A program made the translations under genes and the position numbers. The notes under the pieces are model-generated. The model did no database searches. It saw only the letters and a program-made list of their open reading frames with translations, and was not told the origin of the DNA. From a virus, in the IMG/VR virus record IMGVR_UViG_3300035112_000003, positions 1 to 64,000 of that record: a stretch of DNA of 64,000 nt. One strand, written 5' to 3'. Shown here piece after piece: positions 6,363 to 14,758 of the stretch (positions are counted from its first letter, which is position 1; each line of letters starts with the position of its first letter).

Positions 6363-6770
6363 TTATTTAAGTAGAATACTAAGGGTTATAAAAATGGCGA
6401 TGTAAATAATCTTTAATAATTTAATCCAGAATGGCGATAACTTGTTTTCTATTCTATCCAATAAGCTACCATTCTTCATATTGGGAGCCCCATTATACCA
6501 CCACTTTTCATTTCTGAATAGATTCAATATTGGATCAAATAAAGCTGCACGAATAGAAATCCCTAAAATAGCTGTTTTAATGGCTGCCCAAAATCCTATC
6601 ACAATCCACATATCAATACTCAATACCGATACAAAACATCCATACCCAAATGCTTTCCAGAAATGAGAGATAGCGATATTCTTTTTGAACAAATGCGCCT
6701 GATAGTGGGATTGCCAAATGATAAACATCAAACACGCCCATATCACAAGTATGCGATCTATGAGCCCCAT
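6363..6770 (-). CDS. Multi-pass membrane protein of the lysis module
   Basis: A 135-residue protein from the ATG at 6770, which overlaps the upstream TAA as TAATG; a longer form from 6836 would overlap that gene by 67 bases. Three or four hydrophobic segments (ILVIWACLMFIIW, FVSVLSIDMWIVIGFW, LLKIIYIAIFITLSILL) suggest a holin or holin regulator. It lies directly before the endolysin gene. Confidence 0.6.
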   Translation of the reverse strand: MGLIDRILVIWACLMFIIWQSHYQAHLFKKNIAISHFWKAFGYGCFVSVLSIDMWIVIGFWAAIKTAILGISIRAALFDPILNLFRNEKWWYNGAPNMKNGSLLDRIENKLSPFWIKLLKIIYIAIFITLSILLK

Positions 6771-6985
6771 TAATCCCTGCTTGTTTTGCCACCAATAATA
6801 AACATCCCTGCTAATCCTCCTACTATCATAGTACATCCAGCTACTATCATTAGTACCGCTCCATGTGTACGTTCAGGAATAGTAGATTCATTTTTATCCC
6901 AGCCCCACGCCCCTATCCCCATGCCGCCTACAAAACAAATGATACTTATTAATAAAGGAATGTTTGTTTTCTTTTGATTTGACAT
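6770..6985 (-). CDS. Two-helix membrane protein, holin candidate
   Basis: A 71-residue protein with two transmembrane helices (IPLLISIICFVGGMGIGAWGW and GAVLMIVAGCTMIVGGLAGMFII), a charged loop between them and a polar tail. Size and topology fit a class II holin. It is coupled by TAATG to the following membrane protein and precedes the endolysin. Confidence 0.6.
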   Translation of the reverse strand: MSNQKKTNIPLLISIICFVGGMGIGAWGWDKNESTIPERTHGAVLMIVAGCTMIVGGLAGMFIIGGKTSRD

Positions 6986-6996
6986 AATTTTAAATT

Positions 6997-7707
6997 TTAT
7001 TGATTGATTTTTAGTTTATGCCGAACTGTGAATTGAGTAGTTAAGCCATAATTAGTTGGGTCTAATATCTTATTTGGAGGCCACCCTTTTTTATATCTGT
7101 CATGTATTCTGTCCCTAGGAATGCCTGTTCTATCCGACCAATCGGATATACACAATCTTTCGCCATTATATTCAATGAAAACAGTTACCTTCCTATTGTT
7201 TGTATTTACTTTAGGGGTTACAAAGCAACACATATCAGGAGAATATAATAATGGAATAATACCTAATTTAGCTGGAATTATATCTTTATCTACTTCTAAT
7301 CCTTTCTCCCACCCATTTTTAATCCCCCATTCTATAAAAGCGACGGGGTTATCTACCCATTCATCACATATCTTAACTCCTCTACCCCCATAATTATGAT
7401 ATTCTGGGCTCTTCACATTATAACATCTCTGCTTCATGCCGCCCCATTTTTTATATAACGGATGCTCATAATATCCATGCTTACGCCTTCCCTCATCTAA
7501 TCTCTGTTTACTTATACAACCACACGATTTAGATCGGCCAGATTTAAGTGTATCTAATCTTGTTACTATTTCGCAGCCACAATCACATTTACATCTTAGT
7601 TTTCTAGTTCTTTTGCCGCCAGGACTAATATACGTAGGGAGTACTTCTATTACTAACAACTTATTAAATCTCGTACCCAATAATTCGTATGGAGATTGCC
7701 TTTCCAT
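6997..7707 (-). CDS. Homing endonuclease, zinc-binding AP2/HNH type
   Basis: A 236-residue protein. The N-terminal part has a Cys cluster (CKCDCGCE ... SKSCGC) that probably binds zinc. The middle has the HPLYKKWGGMKQRCYN ... YHNYGGRGVKICDEW pattern common to a family of phage homing endonucleases with AP2-like DNA-binding segments. The C-terminus (IEYNGERLCISDWSDRTGIP) looks like a NUMOD/HTH-type DNA-binding repeat. It shares this layout with the gene at 41097-41738. It sits between the spanin-like gene and the holin-like genes with almost no spacing, as expected for a free-standing homing gene inserted in the lysis cassette. Confidence 0.75.
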   Translation of the reverse strand: MERQSPYELLGTRFNKLLVIEVLPTYISPGGKRTRKLRCKCDCGCEIVTRLDTLKSGRSKSCGCISKQRLDEGRRKHGYYEHPLYKKWGGMKQRCYNVKSPEYHNYGGRGVKICDEWVDNPVAFIEWGIKNGWEKGLEVDKDIIPAKLGIIPLLYSPDMCCFVTPKVNTNNRKVTVFIEYNGERLCISDWSDRTGIPRDRIHDRYKKGWPPNKILDPTNYGLTTQFTVRHKLKINQ

Positions 7708-8466
7708 TTAAAATCTTAATGATAATGGGAAATTAATTGTCGTTTCTATAGTTGTTTTATTTCCATAATACCCCATTACTCCTATCAATAGGTTTCTTTT
7801 AGTTTGATATTTCATGCCAAATCCTGCTGCAACTGGCCAATACGACCAAAGTACACCCCAAGATAAATACAATCTACCATGAGGCTGCAATTTATCGTCA
7901 TATTGCTTTTGTAATTTAGCCAGCGCTGTGAATTTATTATAGAAACTAAGGCTTTCGCCTTTCAGTTCTGCAATTCTATTTTGATATAGTCCTAGCTGCT
8001 TATCGGTATTAACTTGCAACGTGTGTACATCTGATCTGTATTTATTCACGAGGTTATTTTGATCTTCGAGTTTTACAAAACAATCATGGCAATTATCAAC
8101 GAATTCAGACGGCACAGTCACAGCGGTAGTATCCGTGTATTTCGCGTATTTGTATTTGTCAATAAGCTGTTTTACTTCTATGCTTGATTTATCTAGCTGT
8201 TCTTCTGTTCTTTCTTTCTGCGCTAACGCCAATTCTTTCTGGCCTCTTTCGAACTCCAATGAATCCTGAAAATCTTTAGCAGTACTATCCGATATTACTT
8301 TGTATATCCTTAATACCGCCAGCGTACTATCGGCCAATTGTAGCGCCTTTTCTTTTGCAGATACTTCTAACTTCGATTGATGGCACCCTCTTATACATAA
8401 TGCAATCAAAATCAAAAAACCAATCAAGATAGTATATATGATATATGGCTTTATTTCTAATTTCAT
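7708..8466 (-). CDS. Spanin-like coiled-coil envelope protein
   Basis: A 252-residue protein. An N-terminal membrane helix (YIIYTILIGFLILIALCI, about 8-25) is followed by about 160 residues of charged coiled coil. The C-terminal 60 residues are beta-rich with alternating aromatic residues (LYLSWGVLWSYWPVAAGFGMKY) and end in LSLRF, like an outer-membrane strand signature. The layout (inner-membrane anchor, periplasm-spanning coil, outer-membrane-type end) and the place in the lysis module suggest an unusual one-piece spanin. Two Cys in CHDC could disulphide-bond. The ATG overlaps the upstream TGA (ATGA). Confidence 0.55.
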   Translation of the reverse strand: MKLEIKPYIIYTILIGFLILIALCIRGCHQSKLEVSAKEKALQLADSTLAVLRIYKVISDSTAKDFQDSLEFERGQKELALAQKERTEEQLDKSSIEVKQLIDKYKYAKYTDTTAVTVPSEFVDNCHDCFVKLEDQNNLVNKYRSDVHTLQVNTDKQLGLYQNRIAELKGESLSFYNKFTALAKLQKQYDDKLQPHGRLYLSWGVLWSYWPVAAGFGMKYQTKRNLLIGVMGYYGNKTTIETTINFPLSLRF

Positions 8467-8633
8467 TTATTCCTGGGTTTATTATTTATTACATCTTTAT
8501 ATGAATACGCCTTTAACACTCCCCTTTCCTGATGCCTTATTTTCCCGTCTTTGATCATCCGATACAAGGTGGTTCTTGATACATTTGCCTTCTTTAGCAT
8601 ATCCGTAAAACTCCAATACTCATCTTTAAACAT
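8463..8633 (-). CDS. 56-residue HTH protein at the head of the lysis operon
   Basis: ATG at 8633, TGA at 8465-8463 overlapping the next ATG as ATGA. The sequence has SFTDMLKKANVSRTTLYRMI followed by a wing-like segment (KDGKIRHQERGVLKAYSYKDVIN), the classic pattern of a one-domain MerR/excisionase HTH. It is likely a regulator of the lysis operon, perhaps of the divergent promoters just upstream. Confidence 0.65.
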   Translation of the reverse strand: MFKDEYWSFTDMLKKANVSRTTLYRMIKDGKIRHQERGVLKAYSYKDVINNKPRNK

Positions 8634-8636
8634 AAA

Positions 8637-8668
8637 CAAATATAGAGGGAACTTTTAATTCCATGAAA
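8637..8668 (-). promoter_or_regulatory. Promoter of the lysis operon
   Basis: On the minus strand a -7 TATATTTG (8644-8637), a 20-bp spacer and a near -33 TTTC (8668-8665). The predicted start falls at about the ATG at 8633, so the mRNA would be leaderless or start just inside. GGAA-N7-TTCC lies in the spacer as a small dyad. Confidence 0.55.
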
Positions 8669-8684
8669 TATTTTATTATATTTG
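8653..8684 (+). promoter_or_regulatory. Plus-strand promoter facing the late terminator
   Basis: TTTT (8653-8656), a 20-bp spacer and TATATTTG (8677-8684) fit the promoter pattern with one mismatch. It overlaps the lysis promoter on the other strand. Transcription would reach the terminator at 8715-8744 after about 55 bases, so any product would be a short RNA. Confidence 0.35.
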
Positions 8685-8714
8685 CCCCGATTTGGACTAT
8701 ACTAGTAAGTAAAT

Positions 8715-8744
8715 AAAAGAACCCCGTTTCTACGGGGTTCTTTT
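8715..8744. terminator. Strong bidirectional terminator ending the late operon
   Basis: A perfect 12-bp stem, AAAAGAACCCCG with CGGGGTTCTTTT, around a TTTCTA loop. It abuts the stop codon of the last gene of the long minus-strand virion operon and works equally on the plus strand. Confidence 0.9.
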
Positions 8745-8961
8745 ATTTAATCTTTTTCCGTTGAGCCTTTATATCTAATTCCCCCTTTCGAAAATCTTGC
8801 CATGTTTTCATAGTATACCTAATGAATTTCACCACCCCGAACATGAACGCAAGAAACCAAAGCACATCAGCCTTCCAGGTTCCGGCATTTAAAATAATTG
8901 CACCTACATAAGATGTTATCCCAAGCCCTGTAGCTACTTTGATAATTAATGCTGTTTCCAT
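8743..8961 (-). CDS. Small membrane protein, holin-like
   Basis: A 72-residue protein from the ATG at 8961. The upstream extension to 9084 lies inside the previous gene and looks non-coding. Two hydrophobic helices (ALIIKVATGLGITSYVGAIIL and VLWFLAFMFGVVKFI) and a basic tail fit a phage holin. It is the last gene of the late operon and ends at the terminator. Confidence 0.55.
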   Translation of the reverse strand: METALIIKVATGLGITSYVGAIILNAGTWKADVLWFLAFMFGVVKFIRYTMKTWQDFRKGELDIKAQRKKIK

Positions 8962-9329
8962 TCCTTTTGGAGCTGTTTTATGGTTTGATAAACCACTATA
9001 GTTAGTACGATGAGATATAGAGTTGTCACTATATACTGCTCGTTCTGCCCCGTTTTTCGAAAGAAACCAATTATTTGAAAACATAATCTGATAATTGAGT
9101 AAAAAATAATCGGGGTTATAGGTTTTCTATATTTTGGTACTAGATAGTGTAACGCTAACAAATATAAACAATCGCCTGTTTTTTGCCAAGTGTAATATAT
9201 ATGCGCCCAGATCGGGTTACTAAAATCAGCCTTTATATGGAATGTCAGCAGCCCCGTCATATACCAGCCTACTGATATAGTAAATATACTATGGTAAAAC
9301 CGGTGGATCGGAGGGAGAATTACCGCCAT
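8946..9329 (-). CDS. Multi-pass membrane protein
   Basis: A hydrophobic protein of about 127 residues with three to four predicted helices (SIFTISVGWYMTGLL, CLYLLALHYLVP, PIIFYSIIRLCFQII, VTTLYLIVLTIVVY). The start is uncertain. ATGs occur at 9380, 9341 and 9329 and all overlap the upstream gene; 9329 has a purine-rich GAAGGGG before it and gives a modest overlap. No family recognised. Confidence 0.5.
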   Translation of the reverse strand: MAVILPPIHRFYHSIFTISVGWYMTGLLTFHIKADFSNPIWAHIYYTWQKTGDCLYLLALHYLVPKYRKPITPIIFYSIIRLCFQIIGFFRKTGQNEQYIVTTLYLIVLTIVVYQTIKQLQKEWKQH

Positions 9330-9477
9330 CCCCTTCGCCATCGCTTTGGGCAGCGAACGAAGCATTGATTTCATTTTCAAGGTCGTTTAGGTGTTGAGCT
9401 AATTCTTCATTACCGTTACTATCAGCCCATGACCTTAATTTAGCTAAAATCTCTCGTAATTTCTGTTTTTGTGACAT
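9289..9477 (-). CDS. Hypothetical helical protein with acidic Gly/Pro tail
   Basis: A 62-residue protein with an N-terminal amphipathic helix pair (KLREILAKLRSWADSNGNEELAQHLNDLENEI) and a flexible tail (GEGDGGNSPSDPP). It is coupled to the upstream membrane gene by TAATG. Possibly a virion or lysis accessory factor. Confidence 0.55.
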   Translation of the reverse strand: MSQKQKLREILAKLRSWADSNGNEELAQHLNDLENEINASFAAQSDGEGDGGNSPSDPPVLP

Positions 9478-9893
9478 TATTCTGTTTTTTTAGTGACAAT
9501 TAAATCGTTTTCTGCTACTTTATTGGCAAACTTAGCAGCGAATTTATCCGATGCTAATACTCCAATATTCTTCAATACCATAAATGCGCGATCTATCAAT
9601 ATCCCCTCGGCGATAACCAATAAGATCATCCACTTCATATCTATATACTCGTACTCCATTCGTATCAGCAATGGGATGGACAAAATATTTGCGATCAAGC
9701 GAAGAACATTGGATGCAAGTAAGAATTTTGTACTCCATTTTTTAGGAGTATTATCGCTGGCTATATCTCTATTGCTTGCCTCAAAAAATAATGATGCAGT
9801 GGCCGCAAAATAAGCGATAACCAAATAGGCTAAGAACGCTCCTAAAGAACCATTACCTAAAAGAACATTCCAGAAGTCCGGATATTTATGCAT
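9477..9893 (-). CDS. Four-helix membrane protein
   Basis: A 138-residue protein from the ATG at 9893. A start at 9947 would overlap the upstream gene by 41 bases. Hydrophobic segments include GAFLAYLVIAYFAATASLFF, LLASNVLRLIANILSIPLLI and WMILLVIAEGILI; the C-terminus is charged. No family recognised. It lies among tail and lysis genes. Confidence 0.55.
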   Translation of the reverse strand: MHKYPDFWNVLLGNGSLGAFLAYLVIAYFAATASLFFEASNRDIASDNTPKKWSTKFLLASNVLRLIANILSIPLLIRMEYEYIDMKWMILLVIAEGILIDRAFMVLKNIGVLASDKFAAKFANKVAENDLIVTKKTE

Positions 9894-9906
9894 GTTAGTT
9901 AATTTA

Positions 9907-10452
9907 TTATACGGAATATTTAGGTAGTATATCAACGAATACCCCATATATAGTTACGAAATTATTTACAACAGCCGATTGCTCAATGGTAATATTTTGA
10001 GAACTTGAAAACGAAAATCCAGAGACATTAATAGCAGACAAACTACCTATTGCCCCAACTTCCTCTTCTAATATATTAGCATGTGTGTTATCGATATAAT
10101 GCAAATGGCACTCTAATACATCCGGAACTAAAGGGGTCGTCAATGAAAAACTTGCAACTGATACCCCATTCACCTTTACCGTTGCAACAATACCAGTGTT
10201 GACTGCCGAAAATAAATAAATTCTTATTCTTACTCTATCCCCAACTTGTGTCAAGGTATTAGCAGGAAGCGTTCTTGTTATAACTGTTTGCGCGGTATTG
10301 GCAGTACCCGCTGTGCCAGTGCCGCTTACATAGGTTGCGCTACAAGAGTAAAATGGGTTTATTTTCCTATATTCTCTAGGAGAATAAGAAATAATCCCTA
10401 CAACTATAATCCCCACGGCTAATACTATTGATAAAACCTTATACTTATTCAT
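9907..10452 (-). CDS. Membrane-anchored or leader-bearing fibre-like protein
   Basis: A 181-residue protein. An N-terminal hydrophobic helix (VLSIVLAVGIIVVGIIS) precedes a Ser/Thr/Val-rich beta region that resembles the jelly-roll or beta-sandwich ends of phage fibres (VRIRIYLFSAVNTGIVATV ... GFSFSSSQNITIEQSAVVN). It lies directly after the tail-spike gene, which also has a leader. It may be exported to the periplasm or be a tail-associated protein with a hydrophobic tip. Confidence 0.5.
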   Translation of the reverse strand: MNKYKVLSIVLAVGIIVVGIISYSPREYRKINPFYSCSATYVSGTGTAGTANTAQTVITRTLPANTLTQVGDRVRIRIYLFSAVNTGIVATVKVNGVSVASFSLTTPLVPDVLECHLHYIDNTHANILEEEVGAIGSLSAINVSGFSFSSSQNITIEQSAVVNNFVTIYGVFVDILPKYSV

Positions 10453-10473
10453 TATTTATGTTATTGACTTTTG

Positions 10474-13400
10474 TTATCGAACCCACCAATTAGTGGCAGA
10501 CCCGCACTGGACTGCCTTCATAGTATATTGCCCTACTATTGTAAATGACGATGCCCCGTCTATAAGATCAGCAGTTGACCCATTTACTTGTACAGTGACA
10601 GTGTTCCCACTATTATCTACCCTTTTGAACATGTACTCAACTCCCATCCCTGAGCCGAATACAGTACTGGCAGCCGGAAGGGTCATGGTGATATTTCCAC
10701 CAGCAGCATTTATTACAAAGAAATATTCTTGATTATTTACTGTGGTATTTGTAACTACACTGTCTACCCGTAAGAAATTAGCGCGGCCAGATTGGAACCC
10801 ATTAACAAATGTACTATTCCCTGCTGTGTATAATGGGGCTGTAGTAGGTACACTTGTTCCCAACCCTGCATTATTATTAGTATCAATAATTAATCCGGCT
10901 CCTTTATCATACACAGTTGCGGTTGGGGTAAATCCTATTTCTAGTGAATTGCCAGCACCAATTAATGCGAAAGTATATGGATGCCCCGTACTACTTCCAT
11001 CCAATATGAAAGCATTCCCATTAATACGGTAATTGAACATAGAATTAAATGTCAGGCTATTGCTGCTTCCTGTTACTGTTCTATTGCCAGCCAATGTGCC
11101 ATCCCCTGAATATAACGTTGTCGCTGTGCTTGGAGTTTGCCATGTTACCGTCCCACTCCCGTTTGTTTGTAAAACTTGCCCCGATGAGCCATCTGAGGTT
11201 GGGAATGTAAATGCGTTATTGAATGTTACAGCCCCGTTACTCCCAGCTACTCGCAACCTAACCGGGGGTGGCCCCCCAGCACCTGCTGAAAGAGTTATAT
11301 CTGCATTTGCATCCAGCATAATAGCCATACCGCCAGTAGCATTAGAATAATATGCAGTACTATTCGATACGTAAGCCCCGTATGTCCCACCCGAACTCCC
11401 TTTTACTCGAATACCACCCGTTAAGCTTCCATCATTAACTGCTTGAAAACCTACTTGTCCACTAGCGTTAGAGTTATTAACTCTCACTTCACCGAATCCG
11501 GTAGTACTCGTTGTAACATGTAATTTTGTAGATGGGGTTCCTCCTATCCCTACATTCCCCGTATTTCTGCTTTGCAAATCAGAAGAACTTACTTTAGCCC
11601 ATGCGTTATCTTCGTACGCTCCTAATTGTTTGCAAATTATTTGAGTACCCCCATTTTTATTAAATAATGAATTATTAACACAACATCCAGCTTGGTCAAT
11701 TAAATAAGTGATATCCCCTATTCCTAAATTAGATACATCATCCAATACGTAGCTATAGTTATACCAGCCAGGAGCATCCCCATTCCAGACCTCTGACATG
11801 AAATTATCAATTTTAAAATAAGCATTCCCAAATGAATTACTTAACCCCATGATATTTCCAGATGGTACATATATAGAACTTATATTCCATTGTGCTAATA
11901 CTCTATTAGCGTGAACCGTTTCGATATTATGTAGAAAAACAAATGCTTTATCGCAAAAATATACCTCACATTGATCTATATTAGCATGATCAGACACGGC
12001 AATCCCATATTTAAACCCTGCCACATGCACTCGTTCAAGCGTTGTCATTGTTTCACTAAAAATCTTATTTGTTATAATTCCCGCAACTTCATTTGTTGGT
12101 CGAACGCTGGCCGAAGCACTCCCATCAATCGCTACCATTACATTGTTATAATGCGATGTATTACACCAATAACAATTTATACCCCCCATAGACGGGCCGC
12201 CAACATGAATATTTTTTGAAACTAAAATAGATATATTTTTAAACGTATATGTGGTGTAGTTTAGGCTATCGCTTGCATTTGCTCTGCTTTTTGTTGAAAA
12301 CAATGCAGGGTCATTACCTGTCCCGTTAATAAGTGAATATAATATAACACCCTTCCAGCTTACTATACTATCCATAGAAAGTAGATTAGGTGTCCATTCA
12401 GGCGGCGTTTCCCCTTCTATTATTATGTGGGTTCTGTTGTTGAATGAAGAATCAGATGCACCTGTAAAAAATGTATTTGGCAGGACGACTTGAGAATTCA
12501 CATTCACTCCATTCACATTAGTACGTAGCGCTCCCGCAAACATATAAACTCCGTTAGGTACCCATACCTTACCACCACCATAATGATGGCAGCTATCTAA
12601 TGCTTTTTGAAATGCAGATGTGTTATCTGTCCCCCACACAACAGTATCTGCACTTACTGTCGTGCTCGCAGCGTTCGTCAATGTAACAGTAGTTGAATTC
12701 GTAAACCCAGAAATTGTTGTAATTAAATCAACACCTGCTGACCCTGCATATGGCACTCTAATGGCCTTGCCAACGTCCGCTGATGTGAAATTTGCAGAAG
12801 CGCTAGTTAATGTGCTGGAACTGGCCGAAATGGCTGCATCAAACACTTTTCGACCATCTCCCTTTGCTCCATATATCGGGTCTGTTACATTATAAACTTT
12901 GGGAGTTAGGCTTAAATCAAATAGAGTTGAAATACTTGCAGTATCCACTTTAAATGTTAATGCATTGGAATTACTAGAGCTATCCACAATAATAGTATTG
13001 CTCCCAAATGCTGTCTTGAAATTGCCACTAGGAGTAGCAAGCCACCTAAATCCAGCCCCTATATTATTTATAGCTATAGACGGAATTTGGGTAAGATCAT
13101 ATTGCGTTGCAATAACCGATGTATCTACTCTTTGAGTGATATTATTAGCGGTTACCGTATGTAGTATGCCAAACCCTGGATTTAGTCTTTTTAATGTATC
13201 ATTGATGGAAAGCGTATCCCCGGCCCCTGATGCATTTACAAATTGTGGTGGAGTTCCATTGGCGAATGAAGTCGCTTGCCCTTTTGCATTAAATGTTATT
13301 TGACAATTCACACAAGTTCCTGCCAATACTTTATCTGCTAAAGAAATAGTACCTAATCCGTTATCGGAAAAATCACTTGAAGCAAATGTTGCCGCTCCTT

Positions 13401-14181
13401 TTGTTCCAGTTGTAGTTGCATTGTTTATCCCTATTTCACCAGTAGTTGAATTATATGTAATAGGGGATATATTAGAAATAAGACTTCTGACTTTCAAGTA
13501 AAAGTTAGGAATCATCCCGGTATCGGTAGTAGCTAATGTTCCATTCCCCCGTACGTACTGTGCGGTAGTTCCAGCGCCGGATACATTAAGCGTCCCATTT
13601 ACTGTTAGCGGGGAATTGGTTACCGTAAAAGCAGATGGCATAGATAACCCAACACTTGTTAACCCGGAGCCGCCACCACCTATTGCGGCCCTTATTGCTG
13701 CTGCCGTATCTTTTAATTGTGAAGTTGTAACAACATGATTTGATCCTAATGTATCAACGAACATCAATATTTTAGTCGCATTAGTAGAAAACGTCAACCC
13801 ATAATCATTTTGTATTCTCTTAATTGCATTATTAATATATAAAGAATCTCCGCTTACGCCTGCATTCGATAGTTGATTTTGCTTTAGGTTTATTCTATTG
13901 CTTAATGATATTGTATCTCTATCCAATAAACCACGAAACCAGCGCCTGTTACCTCCATAAAACCATAATGCCGTATCGCCCCCCTGAATACGTACAATTT
14001 GCGTTCCTGCGTAACGAGCATAAAATGTATCAAGCACAGGATTTACTAGGGGACTATCTAATATTATCCATGATGCTTCAGTATTACCTGTAAATATTCG
14101 TGACTTAAAAGTACTAGCCGGTAATTGCGCCTGTACAGTAAGCCCGATAAAAACTAATAAAACTATAAATATATTTCTCAT
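10474..14181 (-). CDS. Tail spike with pectate-lyase-like beta-helix and Sec-type leader
   Basis: A protein of about 1235 residues. The start at 14181 gives a Sec-like N-terminus MRNIFIVLLVFIGLTVQAQ; an ATG at 14190 adds three residues. From about residue 430, YNVTDPIYGAKGDG ... GTDNTSAFQKALD ... GGGKVWVPNGVY is the diagnostic opening of the Pectate_lyase_3 right-handed beta-helix used by phage depolymerase spikes. Flanking regions are Ser/Thr/Gly/Asn-rich repeats of fibre type (NVGIGGTPSTKLHV). The role is host-surface recognition and probably polysaccharide cleavage. The leader is unusual for a cytoplasmically assembled spike. Confidence 0.8.
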   Translation of the reverse strand: MRNIFIVLLVFIGLTVQAQLPASTFKSRIFTGNTEASWIILDSPLVNPVLDTFYARYAGTQIVRIQGGDTALWFYGGNRRWFRGLLDRDTISLSNRINLKQNQLSNAGVSGDSLYINNAIKRIQNDYGLTFSTNATKILMFVDTLGSNHVVTTSQLKDTAAAIRAAIGGGGSGLTSVGLSMPSAFTVTNSPLTVNGTLNVSGAGTTAQYVRGNGTLATTDTGMIPNFYLKVRSLISNISPITYNSTTGEIGINNATTTGTKGAATFASSDFSDNGLGTISLADKVLAGTCVNCQITFNAKGQATSFANGTPPQFVNASGAGDTLSINDTLKRLNPGFGILHTVTANNITQRVDTSVIATQYDLTQIPSIAINNIGAGFRWLATPSGNFKTAFGSNTIIVDSSSNSNALTFKVDTASISTLFDLSLTPKVYNVTDPIYGAKGDGRKVFDAAISASSSTLTSASANFTSADVGKAIRVPYAGSAGVDLITTISGFTNSTTVTLTNAASTTVSADTVVWGTDNTSAFQKALDSCHHYGGGKVWVPNGVYMFAGALRTNVNGVNVNSQVVLPNTFFTGASDSSFNNRTHIIIEGETPPEWTPNLLSMDSIVSWKGVILYSLINGTGNDPALFSTKSRANASDSLNYTTYTFKNISILVSKNIHVGGPSMGGINCYWCNTSHYNNVMVAIDGSASASVRPTNEVAGIITNKIFSETMTTLERVHVAGFKYGIAVSDHANIDQCEVYFCDKAFVFLHNIETVHANRVLAQWNISSIYVPSGNIMGLSNSFGNAYFKIDNFMSEVWNGDAPGWYNYSYVLDDVSNLGIGDITYLIDQAGCCVNNSLFNKNGGTQIICKQLGAYEDNAWAKVSSSDLQSRNTGNVGIGGTPSTKLHVTTSTTGFGEVRVNNSNASGQVGFQAVNDGSLTGGIRVKGSSGGTYGAYVSNSTAYYSNATGGMAIMLDANADITLSAGAGGPPPVRLRVAGSNGAVTFNNAFTFPTSDGSSGQVLQTNGSGTVTWQTPSTATTLYSGDGTLAGNRTVTGSSNSLTFNSMFNYRINGNAFILDGSSTGHPYTFALIGAGNSLEIGFTPTATVYDKGAGLIIDTNNNAGLGTSVPTTAPLYTAGNSTFVNGFQSGRANFLRVDSVVTNTTVNNQEYFFVINAAGGNITMTLPAASTVFGSGMGVEYMFKRVDNSGNTVTVQVNGSTADLIDGASSFTIVGQYTMKAVQCGSATNWWVR

Positions 14182-14182
14182 A

Positions 14183-14758
14183 CTATACATTTATAAGTTG
14201 AACCATATGTATCATATACAATTGACTTGTCCCAACTCCATTGCTAAATACGATTACTATATTATTTGCATTATATGTAACAGTATATTCTTGTTGCGAA
14301 ACATCACTACCATAGGGCAATTCTGTTCCATCTAAAGTAATTTCAACGCTAGGATTTACCACGCCTGCATAATTCAGCGTCAAGCTAGTTTGTCCGGCTA
14401 TCATTGGAGCCCCTACATCTCCTACCCGGAATTGCACAAAAGGAGTTGCGATTGTCACGTTATTTCCAGTTGAAGGATTAACAATATTGCCTGTACTTCC
14501 AGAATCTATTACATTTTGCGCAGCATGAATATATGGATTGCATAGTGAATACATATAATTTGCCATCTTAGGTAAGATGCTGGCACCAGAATCAATATCA
14601 TATTGCCACTGTACAGATTCTTTTACTATAAACAAAAGAGATGATTGATTAGGCCGATTGCCACCGCCTTGTAATAATAATTTTTTAGAATTACCATCAG
14701 CAGCAAGATATTGGCATATTTTAGCTATAGTCAAATATGTAGTTACTGGTACTGCCAT
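14183..14758 (-). CDS. Tail-associated protein
   Basis: A 191-residue protein with an N-terminal helical part (TYLTIAKICQYLAADGNSKKLLLQGG) and a C-terminal beta domain (TSLTLNYAGVVNPSVEITLDGTEL ... YTVTYNANNIVIVFSNG). It is joined directly to the tail-spike gene and the preceding 176-residue gene. It could be a tail collar or spike adaptor. The family is not recognised. Confidence 0.6.
   Translation of the reverse strand: MAVPVTTYLTIAKICQYLAADGNSKKLLLQGGGNRPNQSSLLFIVKESVQWQYDIDSGASILPKMANYMYSLCNPYIHAAQNVIDSGSTGNIVNPSTGNNVTIATPFVQFRVGDVGAPMIAGQTSLTLNYAGVVNPSVEITLDGTELPYGSDVSQQEYTVTYNANNIVIVFSNGVGTSQLYMIHMVQLINV

Noticed and set aside
10493-13135. Several plus-strand open frames of 60-105 codons opposite the tail-spike gene
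   Set aside because: They are antisense shadows of a repetitive A+T-balanced gene, have no promoters or coupled neighbours and show low-complexity Pro/Val/Leu composition.
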